Shown in pieces: positions 11,296 to 20,858 of a stretch of 64,000 bases of DNA (the first letter of the stretch is position 1; every line of letters begins with the position of its first letter). Below the pieces are notes generated by a model. That model worked only from the letters and a program-made list of their open reading frames with translations, was not told where the DNA came from and did not search any database. Location of the stretch: positions 310,001 to 374,000 of the forward strand of contig JASVEC010000020.1 of NCBI GenBank assembly GCA_030770535.1. Direction: 5' to 3'. The stretch comes from Batkoa obscura (Eukaryota > Entomophthoromycota > Entomophthoromycetes > Entomophthorales > Batkoaceae). Position numbers and translations under genes: made by a program.

Positions 11296-11804
11296 TTAAG
11301 TAGCCATAATAAATTGATTAGCGTTTGAAGATAACCAAGCTTCTTTAAGTTTACGATAAACTTCTTTTAATCCCCAAGAGGATATAACCACTACCGGTTC
11401 CATTGAAGTACTGATAGTAATAAGTAAATAAACAATAGAATAATAAATATAATTTTTTTTACCTAGAATGAATAACAATAGAGCCTCTGCCCGAACACAT
11501 TTGAGTACAAGAACGAAAATAAGCAATATCAGTCACCCTTCTTAAATCTATAACATCATTTTTGGAACCCATAAACCCATGTATCTTTTCAATTTTTTTA
11601 TTCGTTATTTTCCATTGAATACTATTCATTGTCAACGGTGAGCAACATAATAGTGGCCACGTTGTACCTTCCCAAATGATCTTTTAAAAAAATTAGTATT
11701 ATACTAATGACAGTTTATAGACAAACTACCTCTTCTTGTTGGCTATATCCCGTTAATAAAGATAAACTACTCTCTTCTACTTTTGCCATCTCTTCTTTAC
11801 CCAT
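11296..11804 (-). CDS. PH-like (bacterial-type PH fold) domain protein
   Basis: Exons 11730-11804, 11463-11680 and 11296-11410 give 135 residues in one frame; the introns are 49 and 52 nt. After a 25-residue leader the product reads like the bPH_2/DUF304 group: IIWEGTTWPLL, then SIQWKITNKKIEKIHG, then VIDLRRVTDIAYFRS, then SGRGSIVIHS. The key family pattern is IDLxRVxDIxxxRS followed by a GxGxIxI strand. Such domains are small beta-barrels that bind lipid or protein, and most are described in bacteria. No membrane segment is visible, so a soluble or peripheral protein is likely. The assignment rests on pattern resemblance only. Confidence 0.6.
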
Positions 11805-12360
11805 CGTTTTTTAATATAATTATTTATTAAATTTTTAAAACAGTCTACTAAATTTTTACAAAGTTGAATTCGAGCTATATTCTATCAATTAAGAATGATT
11901 GATGAATGATTGATGAATGATTTTAAAAATTAAAAAGGAGTTGCTTTTAAATTCAAAGAGTAAAAAGGAGTTTAAATCTTTAATTTTTTCCAAAACGGAG
12001 ATATCACAATTTTATTTTCTTAAAATTCACGGACAAATTATAACCCGCAGATATTTTGGCGCTTTTTTATTGTTGGAACATTAAATTAATCTATTAAATT
12101 GGTAACACTTTTTGTATAAATGAATTAAAGCCTTGGTTACATAAAATGTGACAGTTTGATTTAGGTTGGAAATTTAGAAAATCTATCGGGAAGCGTTTTT
12201 TTGCACTATTCTTTTGTCCCTTTATTATGAGGTGCAAAATTTAGAAAAATCATCAGCCAAGTGCTGAAAAAAATTCACATGAGATGAATAAGTAAAAAGT
12301 TAAAAAAGAACCTTTAAAAAAAGTTGTGAAAATCTACTTTCATTAATTTATTAATAAACT
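11805..12360. other. intergenic spacer
   Basis: AT-rich sequence with a short repeated piece near 11890-11925 (GATTGATGAATGATTGATGA). It should hold the promoter of the PH-like gene and the 3' end of the small secreted gene. Confidence 0.4.
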
Positions 12361-12525
12361 TTAATAATAAGTGACTGTAGGACAAGTACCTTGTACTGTT
12401 TTGGTCACATAGGTAACTGTAGTACTGGTAACCACTTTGGTGACATCTTTACAGCGTTTGCCATAGCCATAATCTTGAGCAAGAGCAGAGGTAGCGAGTA
12501 ATACAATAATGGATAAGAATTTCAT
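12361..12525 (-). CDS. small secreted threonine-rich peptide
   Basis: A 54-codon gene with a clear signal peptide (MKFLSIIVLLATSALAQ). The mature part of about 37 residues is rich in Thr, Val and Tyr and has two cysteines (KRC and GTC). The stretch VTSTTVTYVTKTV resembles the TVTSTSRVTKTLTTT part of the larger secreted protein at 13180. The two genes are divergent and share the 650-bp spacer. It is a likely cell-wall or secreted protein of unknown role. The signal peptide and the similarity to a neighbour argue that it is real despite its size. Confidence 0.6.
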   Translation of the reverse strand: MKFLSIIVLLATSALAQDYGYGKRCKDVTKVVTSTTVTYVTKTVQGTCPTVTYY

Positions 12526-13179
12526 TTTGTTTTATATTTTTTGGGTCAAATCGAATTTGTGCTAATAACTTGTTATTTTGTAATAAATTCATAATAATAT
12601 AGTTGAGTTTATATACAAATTTTAGATAGCTATAATAGAAGCTAAGTTGTATAAGGTGATATACAACTAAGCCCTTGTTTTTTAAAAAGTTCTTTTTAAT
12701 ATTTATAATAAAAAATATTAATATTAGAAATAAAGCTGCACTTATTATTAAATCAATATAAAGTAGGTCTCGAAATCATATTTTTAAATCTTTAAAAAGC
12801 CAAATCATGCTTAAGTGAAAAATTCATAGCTGAAATAAATTTAGCAATTGTCGAAAAGCTAGATTTCTAGTTTTAATATTTTAATTAAAGCTAATGCAAG
12901 CTATTTATGATGCTTAATTAAATAAGCTAAAATTAGAAAAGACTTGAAATATAGAGACATTAGATACATCAAAAGAATGAATCAGAATTGAAGTGTGCCA
13001 GTTTATTAACATAGTAAATATCATTGGAAATCATAAAGTTGATTTAATTTACTCTTATTAATTTTGAATATATAAAAATATACCACCGGCAAAAGCCCAT
13101 GTCTTTATTCAAAACTACACCATAACAACAACTATAAAAAGGGATCTTATGAAAGCAATAAAAATCATCAAAAATAACC
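12526..13179. promoter_or_regulatory. divergent promoter region of two secreted-protein genes
   Basis: This spacer separates two head-to-head genes with related products. A TATA-like box TATAAAAA at 13133-13140 lies about 40 bp before the ATG of the rightward gene. No gene is visible in it. Confidence 0.45.
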
Positions 13180-13641
13180 ATGAAATTTCAAATCCTCATT
13201 CTAATTGCTCTTTTACTCTCTGTCTCTGATGCAGCTTCGCCAGTTGAATATTATGGTGGATACAACCCCTGTAGACCAAAAACTGTTACCTCTACTTCAA
13301 GGGTAACCAAAACATTAACAACCACTATAACCAAAAAACCATCCTATTGCCCTACCCCATGTCGTCCTAAAACGGCTACCTCTACTAAAATAGTTACTTC
13401 TACTGATACTAAAGTAGTTACTATTAAACCTCCTTATTGCTCTAAAACTAGAACTAAAACTACTAAAACTAGTACTGAAACTAGTACTTCTACCAAAACT
13501 TCTACTGGAACTTCTACCGAAACCTCTACTACTGGTACATCAACTGAAACCTCTACTACCGGAACTAGTACCACCACTAAGACTTCTACTACTCCTTATT
13601 ACACTAGTAGAACTAGAACTAGGACTAGAACTTATTATTAA
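13180..13641 (+). CDS. secreted Thr/Ser-rich repeat protein
   Basis: Intronless, 153 residues, with a signal peptide (about 1-18, MKFQILILIALLLSVSDA). The mature protein starts with three short blocks around Pro-Cys (NPCRP, CPTPCRP, PPYC) separated by Thr-rich strings. It continues with a low-complexity region of TSTETSTTG-type repeats (about residues 92-138) and ends in TRTRTRTYY. Dense Thr/Ser implies heavy O-mannosylation, as in fungal wall or adhesin-like proteins. No GPI signal or membrane anchor is seen. The repeats are made of near-identical codons, so length polymorphism between strains is likely. A relative lies across the divergent promoter. Confidence 0.75.
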   Translation: MKFQILILIALLLSVSDAASPVEYYGGYNPCRPKTVTSTSRVTKTLTTTITKKPSYCPTPCRPKTATSTKIVTSTDTKVVTIKPPYCSKTRTKTTKTSTETSTSTKTSTGTSTETSTTGTSTETSTTGTSTTTKTSTTPYYTSRTRTRTRTYY

Positions 13642-13782
13642 AATTATATTTATACTTCTAGAACTTGAATGAATTATTAAACTGTTAACGATTAAGTTTA
13701 ACTATTATTCTCTACTTTACTGTTTTTATTGTTTAGGTTTAAAATTTACTAGTCATTCAAAACTAAAATTATTCATCAAAAA

Positions 13783-13886
13783 ATATGGGGATGTTTTTTG
13801 TCTTCATTACTTTGTCCATTTTTAAGCGCTATTTGAGTGGAAAAATTATTAGCAAAATTTTTAAACGAAAAAATACATTACCATAT
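13783..13886 (+). mobile_element. MITE copy 2
   Basis: 104 bp, forward orientation, arms TATGGGGATG and CATTACCATA. The right arm carries substitutions. It lies 140 bp downstream of the secreted-protein gene. Confidence 0.85.
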
Positions 13887-15320
13887 CTTTATTATAAAAC
13901 TGAAATTAACTTTGATTGAAATCTGTACTGAATATAGAAGTAATTAAATAATAATTATAAACCTTTTAAAAGCCAAAAACATTCTAATAGTTAAGATATG
14001 ATATAAAAGTACTGCAACCGTAAGCCTTCCTTTATATGGTACTCTTAAACTTGGAAGATATCCATTACATCAAAGGTCGTGGTTGCAATGGTATGGTTAG
14101 ATCACAATCAATCCCTCCTTTATTACACTAATCAATACAAATTTCAAGTAAGCGTAACATACATCACTCTTGATCTTTTACCCACAAATAAAGAATTATT
14201 GACATATTTTGATTACAATCGTTGTGCTGCTTTTCTTGAAATTTTAAAATGAATTACATAGATAATACTATCTTTTTGTACTTTATTTACAAGTATTAAG
14301 ACTTATATAACATAAAATGAAAGTATGATATAAAAGACTAGCTTCAAATTCCATCAAGATGATTCAAATGAATTAGAATTTGCTATAGTTACTTTAAAGC
14401 TGTGCATTGAAATCTTAAGTAGGAGGAGCCTTTTTTTCATCTTATAATAGATTCATTTTTGCTTTGCATCAAGTCAAGAGATAATACGTTAATAATGCCT
14501 ATAATATATGGAAGTACTAGTTGGATTGGGAGAGGATGCTGATTGGTATTAGAGATAATTCCCCTTTGATTGAGATATAGGTATCTAATTATGTATGCTA
14601 TGGATTTTTAATATACTTTAAAAATATTATATTTATGAATTAAATAATAAAGTCCAAAAAAAGTCATTAAGATATTTCAATAAGTGAAGTATACATTTCA
14701 CTTTCATACAACTTATGTTCAGTTTCCTACTACTTTACAATAAATAAAAATTAGAAAGAGACTGAACCTTGGATTTAAATTAGCCCAAATTCAATATAAT
14801 AATTCAATTAAATAAACTTGGATAAATGTTTATTTTATTGCACATTAATGTATTTCTTGTTTATTGACTATTATGCTGTTTTGATAAAGTGGCTATTGTC
14901 CATTAGAAGAGTGATACTTGATTTCAACTTAGTTTATATTGAAACGTAACTTATATTATGATCGATTGTTTTATTCTTAATTCACTTTATAATTATAACG
15001 ATTATCGAGCCTCTGTGAATGTTTTTTAAACACTTAATATGACTGGTTATGTTTTTAATCAACTAATAATATTAGTAAAAGAAAATACATAATCTATTGT
15101 AAAGTACTTTGATATAGATTTCCTTCACTTTGAATTTAAAATTCATATATTAAATGATAAAATTATTTTTTACTTTTTAGTGTATATAAGCTTAATGTAG
15201 ATATGATTAAACGCATTACAGAAATGTAAATAGTGTATGAAAGAATTTTTGTTTATTAGTACTAAATTAATGCATTTATATTCTTGATGAAGGAAGGTTA
15301 AGCAGATAAGATGGGATAGA

Positions 15321-15464
15321 ATAATCATTTGAACATAATATAATTTGTACTTGGTCTGTTTCACATTAACTACCATATTTATTAGCTAAAATTGAGGAAA
15401 AATATGATGGCCAGTGAGTGTAAAACAGACCAAGTATAAAATTATATTATGTTTGAATGATAAT
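15321..15464. mobile_element. long inverted-repeat element with 50-60 bp arms
   Basis: The left arm (15321-15371) contains ACTTGGTCTGTTTCACATTA. The right arm (about 15413-15464) carries its reverse complement with few changes. Pairing continues inward (CCATATTT against AAATATGATGG), leaving a loop of only about 30-40 bp. It is unrelated to the main MITE family and could be a different MITE or a snap-back inverted duplication. No second copy is seen here. Confidence 0.6.
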
Positions 15465-15608
15465 TTTAAGAAATTACAAACAAAATGATTAAATCTATTA
15501 TATTTAAATGATGTATATGATCTAAGTTTAAATTTAAATTCAAATTATACCCACTTTGAATACATTTTCTTCGTAATCAAACTGCTAGCACTCACCTTTT
15601 AATGGAAA

Positions 15609-15704
15609 CATATCGGAAAAAGATTTGAATTATGTAAAAGATGTGAATTTAGGACAACTTTCGTACATGTATTTTTTAAAGTATCACACATCTCTTCCGA
15701 TATG
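15609..15704. mobile_element. second inverted-repeat element, about 96 bp
   Basis: The ends are CATATCGGAAAAAGAT and its near reverse complement ATCTCTTCCGATATG. The size and ends suit a small MITE. A truncated relative lies at 15984-16020. Confidence 0.55.
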
Positions 15705-15983
15705 ATTTTTTCAAAGTATTTATAATAATGATAAAGACCAAATTGAAAAATATTATCAAAAATTCTAATAAAGTTTTCTAAATTGCTTATCTTTTTTGCT
15801 TTTTATTAGTTAAAAGTAATATTACGGATTTTGATTTATTCTATAAATTCAACTTGTTTTCTGAGAAGAAGTCGCTTCCATTTTTTAATATCATTATATA
15901 CTTAATATTCATTACTATGTTGCCTTATGTTATCTTTGTCATGTAATAAATTCTAAGCATCATTATTACATATTTTAGTAGAA

Positions 15984-16020
15984 ATATATCGGAAAAAGAT
16001 GTAAATGTTGGACAAATATC
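15984..16020 (+). repeat. partial copy of the 96-bp element
   Basis: It shares the end sequence ATATCGGAAAAAGATGTAAA with the element at 15609-15704 plus the following TGGACAA, then loses similarity. No right end was found. Confidence 0.4.
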
Positions 16021-16365
16021 GAAATAATTATCATAACCAAATATATATAAGATTTAACAAACCAATCCTTTACTTTAAGGTTTGATTAATAGTGTGTCTA
16101 AATTAAATTTTACCTTAACCCAGAATCGAAATCAATACCAAGTTTAGCCTTATTTCAATTAACTTTTAATTGAATATTGATGATTTTTTAAGCAATTTAA
16201 AACAAAATTATAGAATTTATTGCAGCTCAGATTCGCCATAGAAGCAACGTGCATTTTAATGTATATAATAATCTTAATCATTGGCCATCATTTGAAATAA
16301 TTTATAAGACAGGCTAGAATTAAAAGCAAGGCTTAGGAATTGAGGGTCTAAGAGCTATTACACAG

Positions 16366-16374
16366 TATATAAAG
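16366..16374 (+). promoter_or_regulatory. TATA-like box of the MFS gene
   Basis: TATATAAAG lies about 43 bp before the ATG at 16417. The placement is plausible for a TATA element, but such strings are common in AT-rich DNA. Confidence 0.35.
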
Positions 16375-16416
16375 ACCTATACTGGAGAATTTAGAGACCA
16401 ACTTTAATTTAAATAA

Positions 16417-17877
16417 ATGGAAAACAAAAATATTGAAAGTGAAGTTGATCCAAACCACTTATTCAAACGTCTAGATAATCTTAATTGGACTAGATGGCAT
16501 ACAAAGTTGACTATTATCCTTGGCGTAGGTTGGGCATTTGATGCTTTTGAGATTACTATTGTATCTTCTATGCTTAATAATCTAAAAGTTTATTTCAATA
16601 TCACTGCACAAGCAGCAGGTGCTATTACTACTGTATGGTTGATGGGTGCTTTAGTTGGTGCTTTAGGTTTTGGTTATTTTGGTGATAGATTTGGTAGAAA
16701 GCTTTCCTTTGTTGTTACTATCTTATTTTATTCTTTAATGACTTGTATTACTGCTGCTTCATTCCATTATCCTTTCTTTTTAGTATTCCGTTTTTTGACT
16801 GCTGTTGGTGTAGGTGCTGAATATACTGCTGTGAACTCTACAATCTCTGAGTTTATCCCATCAAAACATCGTGGTAAAGTGAATACAATTGTAATGAGCT
16901 TTTGGGCTGTAGGTGCTTTATTTGCTAATGCTATTCAATATCCTATATTAACTTATGTTGATAAAGCATATAATTGGAGAATTGGATTTGCTGTTGGTGG
17001 ATCAGCTGCTATTTTTGTTTTAATTGTTAGACATAAACTTCCTGAATCTCCTCGTTGGTTATTAGCTCAATCTCGTTATCAAGAAGCTGAAGAAGTAGTC
17101 ATATTTATTGAAACATCTGCTGGTCAACCTAATAATAAATATGATACTCCACCATGTGAGAATCAGATTGCTTATAAACCACATGAAAAAATGTCTTGGT
17201 TTGCTGTTGTTAAAAGTTTATTTGTCAAATACCCATTCCGTTGTGCATTTGGTATGGTTATGAACTTCTCTCAAGCATTTGCTGATTATGGTGAATCCAA
17301 TCTCATGTCCTTAGGTGTATTTAATGATGCTAATATCAAAGATGGTGATGTTTCATTGACTTACTTATATGGAACTATTTGTTCTATTGCTTCTTATTTA
17401 ATTGCTGCTTATTTGATTGATAAAATTGGTAGAAAATTCCTTTTACCAATTGTTTATACCAATGCTATTATTGCCTCTTTAGTAATTATACCAGCTTATT
17501 ATTCTCCTAATGTCAAAGCTGCTATTCAAGGTGCTCATTGTTATTATATCTTTTCTTACTTTGCTGTTATGGGTACAGTATATCCAGCTATAACAGAAGC
17601 TTTTCCAACTCATCTACGTGCTACTGGTATTGGTGTTTCAGTAGCTGCAGGTCGAGTAATTGCAGCTGTAGCACCTTATATTCTACTTGGTATATATGAT
17701 CCTACTGGGGCCAAGAATGTTGTTGGATCGGCAGTGTGTATTGCTGGTTTTTTAGGTACAGGTTTAATAATGTCTTTATTCTGGTTTAAATTTGGTATTG
17801 ATGGTAAAAACAAGTCACTTGAAGAAATGAATGATGATCAAGATTCTATAGAAAAAAAAGCACCAACTCTTGCTTAA
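16417..17877 (+). CDS. MFS transporter, metabolite:H+ symporter type
   Basis: Intronless, 486 residues, with the usual 12 hydrophobic segments. MFS signatures seen are the loop 2-3 motif GDRFGRK, the mid-protein PESPRWLL and a second-half DKIGRK. The first segment begins after NLNWTRWHTKL. The length and the GWAFDAFE start of segment 1 place it near the metabolite:proton symporters (NiaP, aromatic acid and sugar-porter-like groups). The substrate cannot be read from the sequence. The core is nearly identical, at DNA level too, to the inverted copy at 20859-22343; only the first 10 and last 16 residues differ. The tail here ends QDSIEKKAPTLA. Confidence 0.9.
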   Translation: MENKNIESEVDPNHLFKRLDNLNWTRWHTKLTIILGVGWAFDAFEITIVSSMLNNLKVYFNITAQAAGAITTVWLMGALVGALGFGYFGDRFGRKLSFVVTILFYSLMTCITAASFHYPFFLVFRFLTAVGVGAEYTAVNSTISEFIPSKHRGKVNTIVMSFWAVGALFANAIQYPILTYVDKAYNWRIGFAVGGSAAIFVLIVRHKLPESPRWLLAQSRYQEAEEVVIFIETSAGQPNNKYDTPPCENQIAYKPHEKMSWFAVVKSLFVKYPFRCAFGMVMNFSQAFADYGESNLMSLGVFNDANIKDGDVSLTYLYGTICSIASYLIAAYLIDKIGRKFLLPIVYTNAIIASLVIIPAYYSPNVKAAIQGAHCYYIFSYFAVMGTVYPAITEAFPTHLRATGIGVSVAAGRVIAAVAPYILLGIYDPTGAKNVVGSAVCIAGFLGTGLIMSLFWFKFGIDGKNKSLEEMNDDQDSIEKKAPTLA

Positions 17878-17997
17878 TCTTATATACTAACTATTTGATA
17901 ACTTATAGTAAAATTATCAGCTATTTATCAATATGTTATTAATAAAATAATTTAAAAGAAAGTCTGTTTCATTCATTTACTCCATAATTTTAAAATA

Positions 17998-18098
17998 TAT
18001 ATGAGGATGTTTTTTTTCATTACTTTTTCCATTTTTTGACTGCTATTTGAATAGAAAGATTGTTATTAAAATTCTTAAACAAAAATACATCTCCATAC
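17998..18098 (+). mobile_element. MITE copy 3
   Basis: Forward orientation. The core is altered (TTTTTTGACTGCTATTTGAA). The right end ACATCTCCATA runs directly into copy 4. Confidence 0.8.
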
Positions 18099-18198
18099 GG
18101 GAGCGTTTGTTTTGACTTCATTACTTTTTCCGTTTTTTAAGCACTATTTAAGTGGAAAATTTGTTAGTAAAATTGTTAAACATAATACATCCCCATAT
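18096..18198 (+). mobile_element. MITE copy 4, abutting copy 3
   Basis: Forward orientation. It shares its first bases (TAC) with the right end of copy 3, so the two are head-to-tail without spacer. Right arm ACATCCCCATAT. Confidence 0.8.
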
Positions 18199-18296
18199 GG
18201 TATTTAAATTAACAATAAATCTTATATTTCAGAATTTTAAAATTACTCTTAACCATTATGACTATAAACTTAAACATTGATATATTTAAAAAAAAA

Positions 18297-18388
18297 GTGA
18301 AGGTGTCTTTTGACTTCACTTTTTCATTGAGTGCTGTTTGAGTAGAAATTGTTAGTAAAATCTTTGAACAGAAAATACACCTTCATAT
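18297..18388 (+). mobile_element. MITE copy 5, variant but matched arms
   Basis: About 92 bp with a shortened core. The arms GTGAAGGTGT and ACACCTTCAT differ from the family consensus but are complementary to each other. Confidence 0.75.
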
Positions 18389-18422
18389 AAAAATACTTTA
18401 GTTTCTCGAAAGGTGAGCAAAA

Positions 18423-18528
18423 TATGAGGCTATATTTTTGTGCTTAAGAGTTTTACTAACAAATTTTCCACTCAAATAGTGTTTAAAGGATGGAAAAAGT
18501 GATGAAGCCAAAAAAATGCCTCCCTATA
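18423..18528 (-). mobile_element. MITE copy 6
   Basis: Reverse orientation, only 34 bp after copy 5. Ends TATGAGGCTA and ATGCCTCCCTATA are partly paired. Confidence 0.8.
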
Positions 18529-18985
18529 TTGAGATAAAAGATTCATTTGCAATTTGCTTGAATAAGTTTTATCTTTACTATAAAAAACAATGCATATTAA
18601 AATCATATACTAATAGAGAGTGTAATGCCAAAATGAAACAAAAGCTAAATATAATCAACACTTTACATATACAATATAATGCTTTGAAATATTATGTATG
18701 TATAGCTTTAAATCAATTTTTTTGTTCTTATTAATGTTTCATGGTTTGTTATTTTAATAATATAATAAATATTTAAAAACTTTACTCACATTTAAGCGAT
18801 ACATAGCAATACTAGCTTTTTGACCTATCGTACTTTATTATTTATTTTTTATTTCTAATTTGGCCATTGAAGTGCTAACAAATTATGTATTATTTTCTGA
18901 ATCAAGTTCAAATATTTTGTTATTAAAAGGATGGAGTAAACTTTAATAATACACTGTCATTTAAAAGTCATAGGATTTTACTTGA

Positions 18986-19037
18986 ACTAAATTAAATTAA
19001 ATTAAATAAATTAAACTAAATTAAACTAAATTAAACT
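18986..19037. repeat. short tandem repeat of ATTAAA/ATTAAACTAA units
   Basis: About 50 bp built from TAAATTAAAT and AATTAAACTA units, lying just left of MITE copy 7. Confidence 0.6.
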
Positions 19038-19045
19038 TTTTAAAC

Positions 19046-19152
19046 ACATGGAAATGTATTCTTTTGTTTAAGAATTTTACTAACAATCTTTCCACTCAAA
19101 CAGCGCTTAAAAGATAGAGAAAATAATGAAACCAAAAAAATCATCCTCATAT
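19046..19152 (-). mobile_element. MITE copy 7
   Basis: Reverse orientation with the full core including the AGCGCTT centre. The arms CATGGAAATG and ATCATCCTCATAT are imperfect. Confidence 0.8.
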
Positions 19153-20277
19153 TTAGATACTAAATCCCAATGATAAAAAAATTTCACATTGTAACTTCTA
19201 ATTAGTATCAATGTCTATTGTGATATAATAAACAAGTAAGAAAAGGTGGCTTAAATCCTTGTTAAATGTAACTGTAGCTAATCATTCTGATTCATATAAA
19301 CAATGGACTATATATTTAGATTATCAGTTATGCCACAATCTTTGAACATAAAAGTTAAACTATTAAAATTATATTATATGGCATTCAAATTATTGTAAGA
19401 ACTGCTTATCATTTCGGTGCATATTTTATCAATTAAATTTGAATTCATCACTTCCGCTTCACCCATCCCTCCTTTGATTTTAGAATAACAAGCACTGACG
19501 AGGCTAAAAATTAAAATACTAAAGCACCTTACCTTGACTTTAGGTATCAGATCCACGTTAGGGGACCAATGTACCAGTTTAATATCTTTATTATTAGGCG
19601 TAAATACTAAACGATTCTCTGGGTTTTAGATGATTCCCCTTTTAAAAAGCCATTGCTTAAACCAAAACTATATAGCTGGTTCATCTCAATTGAAAATAAA
19701 TAGTAGTATTTTTTAGGGTTGACTATTGGTTGGTTGGTTTTTTTCACCTGTTAGAAAATCAATAATGTACTAAAGGTCATAGTATTAATCTAAAAGATTA
19801 TTTATAAATGTAACTTGGTATGCTATCTTTTCAATTTTCATATTGCTACTATCTTTTTATCATATTCATGATGTTGAATTATAATCAATTAAAGATTTTT
19901 AAAATAAAAATTATGAACTATAATTTTAAAACAAAAGAAAGCTAAAACATTTGAGAATTTTTGGTTTTATATTTCAAATTTAATAGCATAAAAGCAATTT
20001 ATCAGTAAATTATGATAAACTAATGGGGAAAACCCAGTTTAAGTCACTTTACAAACTATATTATTGTGTAAAAAATTGATAACTAAAAATTTGGGCTTAA
20101 TTTCTATTTAAAATGAGTTCCTATTTTCAATTCGATGAACAACCAGGTTAAGTACATTAAAAAAAAGATGTAATAGATTTGAAACAAGAATACGATTTAA
20201 AAGCTGTAATTAAATATTATTTGAATTTAATAATCAAGTCTCAACAGGTCAGTCATAAATGTTTTTCGGTAATAAAT

Positions 20278-20419
20278 GGTTTAATGAGGGGAAGAAGCTG
20301 ATTGACGACTGCTTTGCGGCCAATATGATAATACATACATGATAAAGGTTAAAGTTAAGCCCAGAGCTTCATTTTTAATACGTCAATATGGACTAATCAG
20401 CTTTTGCCCCCATTAAACT
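20278..20419. mobile_element. third type of inverted-repeat element, about 142 bp
   Basis: The left arm GGTTTAATGAGGGGAAGAAG (continuing CTGATT) is matched by the reverse complement of AATCAGCTTTTGCCCCCATT near 20395-20414. Arms are about 26 bp with four mismatches. The interior is slightly GC-richer. Single copy here. Confidence 0.55.
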
Positions 20420-20483
20420 ATTTGGGGTTTTTTCAAATCCAGGTCTTATTTAGAAAAAGATTTCTCTATATTAATCATATATT

Positions 20484-20567
20484 TATTGGGGAATTTATAA
20501 GCATTTTTCCCCTAATAGTGCTTGAGAAATGAAAAAAGTGCCAAAGCCAAAAAAGACATTCCTATAT
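20484..20567 (-). mobile_element. MITE copy 8, degenerate
   Basis: Reverse orientation, about 84 bp. The stretch between the left arm and the core is shortened and many positions have changed, so this is one of the oldest copies in the window. Confidence 0.6.
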
Positions 20568-20858
20568 GTATTGTAGAAAGGTTGTCGTATACTGTTTGTT
20601 ATTATTTTGCAGCCCAAATAATACGAACATCTATTTATTGAATAAACCGTTACCAGTTGATCTCAATGTTTAATTGTTACTGATGTACAAAGAAAGATAC
20701 GTTTAGGATTATTGCTTTGTACTAAATTAAAAGAATCCAAAATGAGTGGCTTTATTAGGAGGCTATCCCTTACTATCTATTTTAAAGCTTAAAAATTAAA
20801 CATAAGCCTAAATTAACACATTCAAAGCATACTGTTACACTTTGTTGATAGCACATTT

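Larger units (their letters stand above)
13642..16416. other. long repeat-bearing spacer
   Basis: 2.8 kb without a supported gene. It holds a MITE (13783-13886), a possible structured segment (14013-14087), two unrelated inverted-repeat elements (15321-15464 and 15609-15704), a partial copy of the second (15984-16020) and a TATA-like box just before the transporter gene. Confidence 0.5.
17878..20858. other. spacer between the inverted MFS pair, full of MITEs
   Basis: Three kilobases without a gene. Six MITE copies (17998-20567), a different inverted-repeat element (20278-20419) and a short ATTAAA-type tandem repeat occupy much of it. It forms the loop of the 1.38-kb inverted repeat made by the two transporter genes. 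Confidence 0.6.

Noticed and set aside
15170-15376. 68-codon open frame on the minus strand
   Set aside because: Overlaps one arm of the long hairpin element and shows no domain or signal peptide.
18516-18734. 72-codon open frame starting MPPYIEIKDS
   Set aside because: The start lies in the end of MITE copy 6 and the rest is AT-rich without any pattern.
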